Shown: piece after piece, positions 30,780 to 32,907 of the stretch
Layout of the letters: each line of letters begins with the position of its first letter
How positions within the stretch are numbered: the first letter of the stretch is position 1
NCBI GenBank assembly: GCA_900315195.1
Contig: OMYD01000013.1
Location: 1 to 32,907 of the forward strand
Direction: 5' to 3'
Length of the DNA stretch: 32,907 nucleotides
Source: an uncultured Eubacteriales bacterium
GTDB lineage: Bacteria; Bacillota; Clostridia; Oscillospirales; Acutalibacteraceae
Position numbers and translations under genes: made by a program
Notes under the pieces: model-generated
Told to the model about the DNA's origin: nothing
The model's database searches: none
The model's input: only the letters and a program-made list of their open reading frames with translations

Positions 30780-32907
30780 TTGGCGTCAAACAATCGTAAT
30801 CAAAGGAACAATACAAAATCAAAGCAGCCGTCAAAGCCGCGCTCTGCCGCTCAGAGAAAGCAGGGCGCGCCGTCTCGCGGCAGACCCGCCCCGCAGCGGA
30901 AAAGCGGCGGATTAAGCCCGCGCGTAAAGTCGATTTTATACGCGTCGCTTGCGATACTGTTTATCATAATGATACTGTTTCGCGGCGCCAGCCTGTGGAC
31001 AAACATCCGCGCGGCGTTTATCGGCTTGTTCGGTTTTGCCATAATTCTTGTGCCCGCGACGTTTATTTATCTCTGCGTAATGAACGAAAAGGAAAAGTCG
31101 TATGTGGCGCACTTCAAGGCTAAGGTCGCGCTCTGCGTGCTTACGGTGCTTTTCGCAAGCGCCTTCATTTACATAATCTGCGGAGCCCGGCATAAAGATG
31201 TGGGATATTTTGCCGCTTTAGGCAAGCTTTATATCGATTCTTATGAAGCTGTAAACGTTGAGAGCGTTCATTACTTTGTGTTCAGCTGCGGCTTAATAGG
31301 CGGCGTTTTCGGCTATCCTCTTGCGTATCTCTGCGGCAATGTCGTGGGCGGTATTTTATGCGTGCTGGCGCTGGCGGCGATCATCTTCGTGCTTGCAAAC
31401 CTGTCAGTTAACGATATAGCCCGCGCCGTAAGGAAAGCCCGCACCGAGGGGCAGAGGAAAATCCGCCGTCACCGTGTGCGCAGGCAGGCAAAGCGCCTGG
31501 GCATCGACCCCGATACGATCCCCGACAGCGAAATCGATATTCCCCTCAGTTACGGCAAAAACTACAAGCCCGACAGCGATATCGATATCCCGCTGGACGA
31601 GCCCGAAACTAAAAAGAAAGCGCGCAAAAAGCCTGTTGTCAAGTCAGGCATCGATATTGATGTTGTCGACCGCAACGAGGGCAACGCGCGCGACATGGAT
31701 CTGTCAAAGGATTTGCAGAATATTATCGACCGCGCAAGCCGTCCGATGGGTACAAAGGACACTACCATTGAGCACATTGCCGAGGATATCTCGCAGGAGA
31801 AGCGCTCAAACCGTGTGAGCGGCGGAGCAAAGCAGGCGGATCCTCAGACCGTGCCGGTAAACGTTAAGAAGGCTAAAAAGCAGCCTGCCGAAGAAGCTCC
31901 AAGCGAGTTTGACAACATTGGCTACGGCAAAAATGATTCTAAAGAAGAATTAAAATCCGAAAAGAAATACAGTTTCCCGCCTGTTCAGCTTCTCACTCCT
32001 CCAAACAATCACAACGAGCAGAACGCAATGGAGGAGCTTCAGACTAATTCGCGCAAGCTTATCGACACACTCAACAGCTTCGGCGTAAACGCCAACATTA
32101 CAAACATCTGCAGAGGGCCGTCCGTAACGCGCTACGAGCTTCAGCCCGCGCCCGGCGTAAAAATAAGCAAAATCACAAACCTTTCCGACGACATCGCGCT
32201 CAACCTGGCGGCTAACGGCGTGCGTATTGAAGCTCCTATTCCGGGCAAGGCGGCTGTCGGTATTGAGGTTCCTAACAAGGTAGTCAGCATGGTTTCAATG
32301 CGCGAGCTTATTGATTCCGACGAGTTTCGCAGGGCTAAAAGCAAGCTGACGGCGGTGCTCGGCAGAGATATTTCGGGCGAGATTGTGCTTACCGATATAG
32401 CCAAAATGCCTCACCTGCTTATTGCGGGTACCACAGGCTCAGGTAAATCCGTCTGCGTAAACTCAATTCTTATCAGTATTCTTTACAAGGCGACTCCCGA
32501 CGAGGTTAAGCTTTTGCTTATCGACCCCAAGATGGTTGAATTCTCAAAATACAAGGGTATTCCGCACCTGCTTGTGCCTATTGTGTCCGACGCTAAAAAG
32601 GCGGCGGCGGCTCTCGGCTGGGCGGTAAACGAAATGCTCAACCGATATAAAATCTTCTCGGAGTTTGACTGCAAGGATATCGACTCATACAACTCTCTTA
32701 TTGAAAAGAATCTTCGCTATATTGAAAACAATCCTCCCGTTCCCAATGAGGAGGGGGAGATGGTTCAGCCTGTAATGGAAATCAACGGGCTGCCCGTCGC
32801 TAAGGAAAAAATGTCGCGCGTAGTTATCGCTATCGACGAGCTCGCCGACCTTATGATGGCGGCTCCCAGCGAGGTAGAGGACAGCATCTGCCGTCTGGCG
32901 CAGATGG
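30780..32907 (+). CDS. ftsK: FtsK/SpoIIIE-type DNA translocase, 3' partial
   Basis: 709 codons before the window ends, open throughout. It has a basic N-terminal tail, about four membrane helices (about 50-220), a long charged linker (about 225-390), and then the motor: the alpha/beta part ([17 protein letters not shown]), Walker A GTTGSGKS (550-557), [13 protein letters not shown], and Walker [12 protein letters not shown] (Asp686). The protein pumps DNA through the septum during division or sporulation. The start is TTG 30780 after AGGAG (30765-30769); the first residues are [10 protein letters not shown]. The gamma DNA-reading domain lies beyond the window. The upstream spacer has no terminator, so it may be co-transcribed with uppP. 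Confidence 0.95.
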   Translation, partial: MASNNRNQRNNTKSKQPSKPRSAAQRKQGAPSRGRPAPQRKSGGLSPRVKSILYASLAILFIIMILFRGASLWTNIRAAFIGLFGFAIILVPATFIYLCVMNEKEKSYVAHFKAKVALCVLTVLFASAFIYIICGARHKDVGYFAALGKLYIDSYEAVNVESVHYFVFSCGLIGGVFGYPLAYLCGNVVGGILCVLALAAIIFVLANLSVNDIARAVRKARTEGQRKIRRHRVRRQAKRLGIDPDTIPDSEIDIPLSYGKNYKPDSDIDIPLDEPETKKKARKKPVVKSGIDIDVVDRNEGNARDMDLSKDLQNIIDRASRPMGTKDTTIEHIAEDISQEKRSNRVSGGAKQADPQTVPVNVKKAKKQPAEEAPSEFDNIGYGKNDSKEELKSEKKYSFPPVQLLTPPNNHNEQNAMEELQTNSRKLIDTLNSFGVNANITNICRGPSVTRYELQPAPGVKISKITNLSDDIALNLAANGVRIEAPIPGKAAVGIEVPNKVVSMVSMRELIDSDEFRRAKSKLTAVLGRDISGEIVLTDIAKMPHLLIAGTTGSGKSVCVNSILISILYKATPDEVKLLLIDPKMVEFSKYKGIPHLLVPIVSDAKKAAAALGWAVNEMLNRYKIFSEFDCKDIDSYNSLIEKNLRYIENNPPVPNEEGEMVQPVMEINGLPVAKEKMSRVVIAIDELADLMMAAPSEVEDSICRLAQM

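Noticed and set aside
1-32907. CRISPR array, insertion sequence, prophage or transposase
   Set aside because: No regular spacer-repeat array, no transposase or integrase motifs, and no terminal inverted repeats with target duplication seen on either strand.

Overview
The window looks like a chromosomal segment of a Gram-positive Clostridia member, most likely a gut Ruminococcus/Oscillospiraceae relative. This is inferred from gene content only: a type I dockerin domain with CxxC repeats, a tryptophan T-box leader on the trp operon, InlB-type repeats on a very large secreted protein, strong sigma-A promoters, AGGAGG-type ribosome sites, and the order tepA-like, uppP, ftsK. No species call is possible from sequence alone. 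Base composition is mixed, with GC-rich coding (many GCG, GGC and CGC codons) and AT-rich spacers.

Layout. Bases 1-1748 hold the 3' part of a polytopic membrane protein and a small membrane-anchored dockerin protein whose 5' end appears frameshifted. Bases 1834-3440 hold a nucleotidyltransferase (minus) divergent from an orphan OmpR-type response regulator (plus), each with a near-consensus promoter. Bases 3490-10298 form a complete tryptophan operon: a 12/12 consensus promoter, a T-box leader with a TGG specifier, trpE-G-D-C-F-B-A with mostly 1-8 base overlaps, and a terminator. Bases 10300-10650 are intergenic, with a candidate structured RNA, palindromes and four 11-base direct repeats in front of the next operon. 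Bases 10681-13285 are a flavinylation module: apbE and a NapH-like [4Fe-4S] membrane protein carrying two FMN-binding domains, which is interrupted by one in-frame TAA. Bases 13543-16429 encode a two-component system and a polysaccharide deacetylase.

Bases 16532-22251 (minus) encode a 1,855-residue secreted InlB-repeat protein followed by a 44-residue peptide gene with a strong ribosome site. Bases 22547-23386 (minus) hold a DUF1643-like gene behind a possible attenuator, and tRNA-Pro(GGG). Bases 23505-27479 hold a three-gene operon: an ECF-like sigma factor fused to a membrane segment and an outside domain, a solute-binding lipoprotein without a transporter, and a zinc-ribbon membrane protein. 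Bases 27491-32907 hold a CNNM/CorC-type protein (minus) divergent from a ClpP-fold TepA-like protein, undecaprenyl-diphosphatase and a 3'-truncated FtsK/SpoIIIE.

How the parts may work together. Uncharged tRNA-Trp should switch on the trp operon through the T-box. ApbE should attach FMN to the two outside domains of the NapH-like protein, giving an electron path from the cytoplasm across the membrane; the 11-base repeats suggest an OmpR/PhoB-type regulator activates this, and the downstream two-component system is the obvious candidate. The sigma-lipoprotein-zinc-ribbon operon looks like an envelope-sensing unit. Three genes (dockerin, NapH-like, DUF1643) look interrupted. Two of the three lesions lie in homopolymer runs, so assembly error must be excluded before biological conclusions are drawn.
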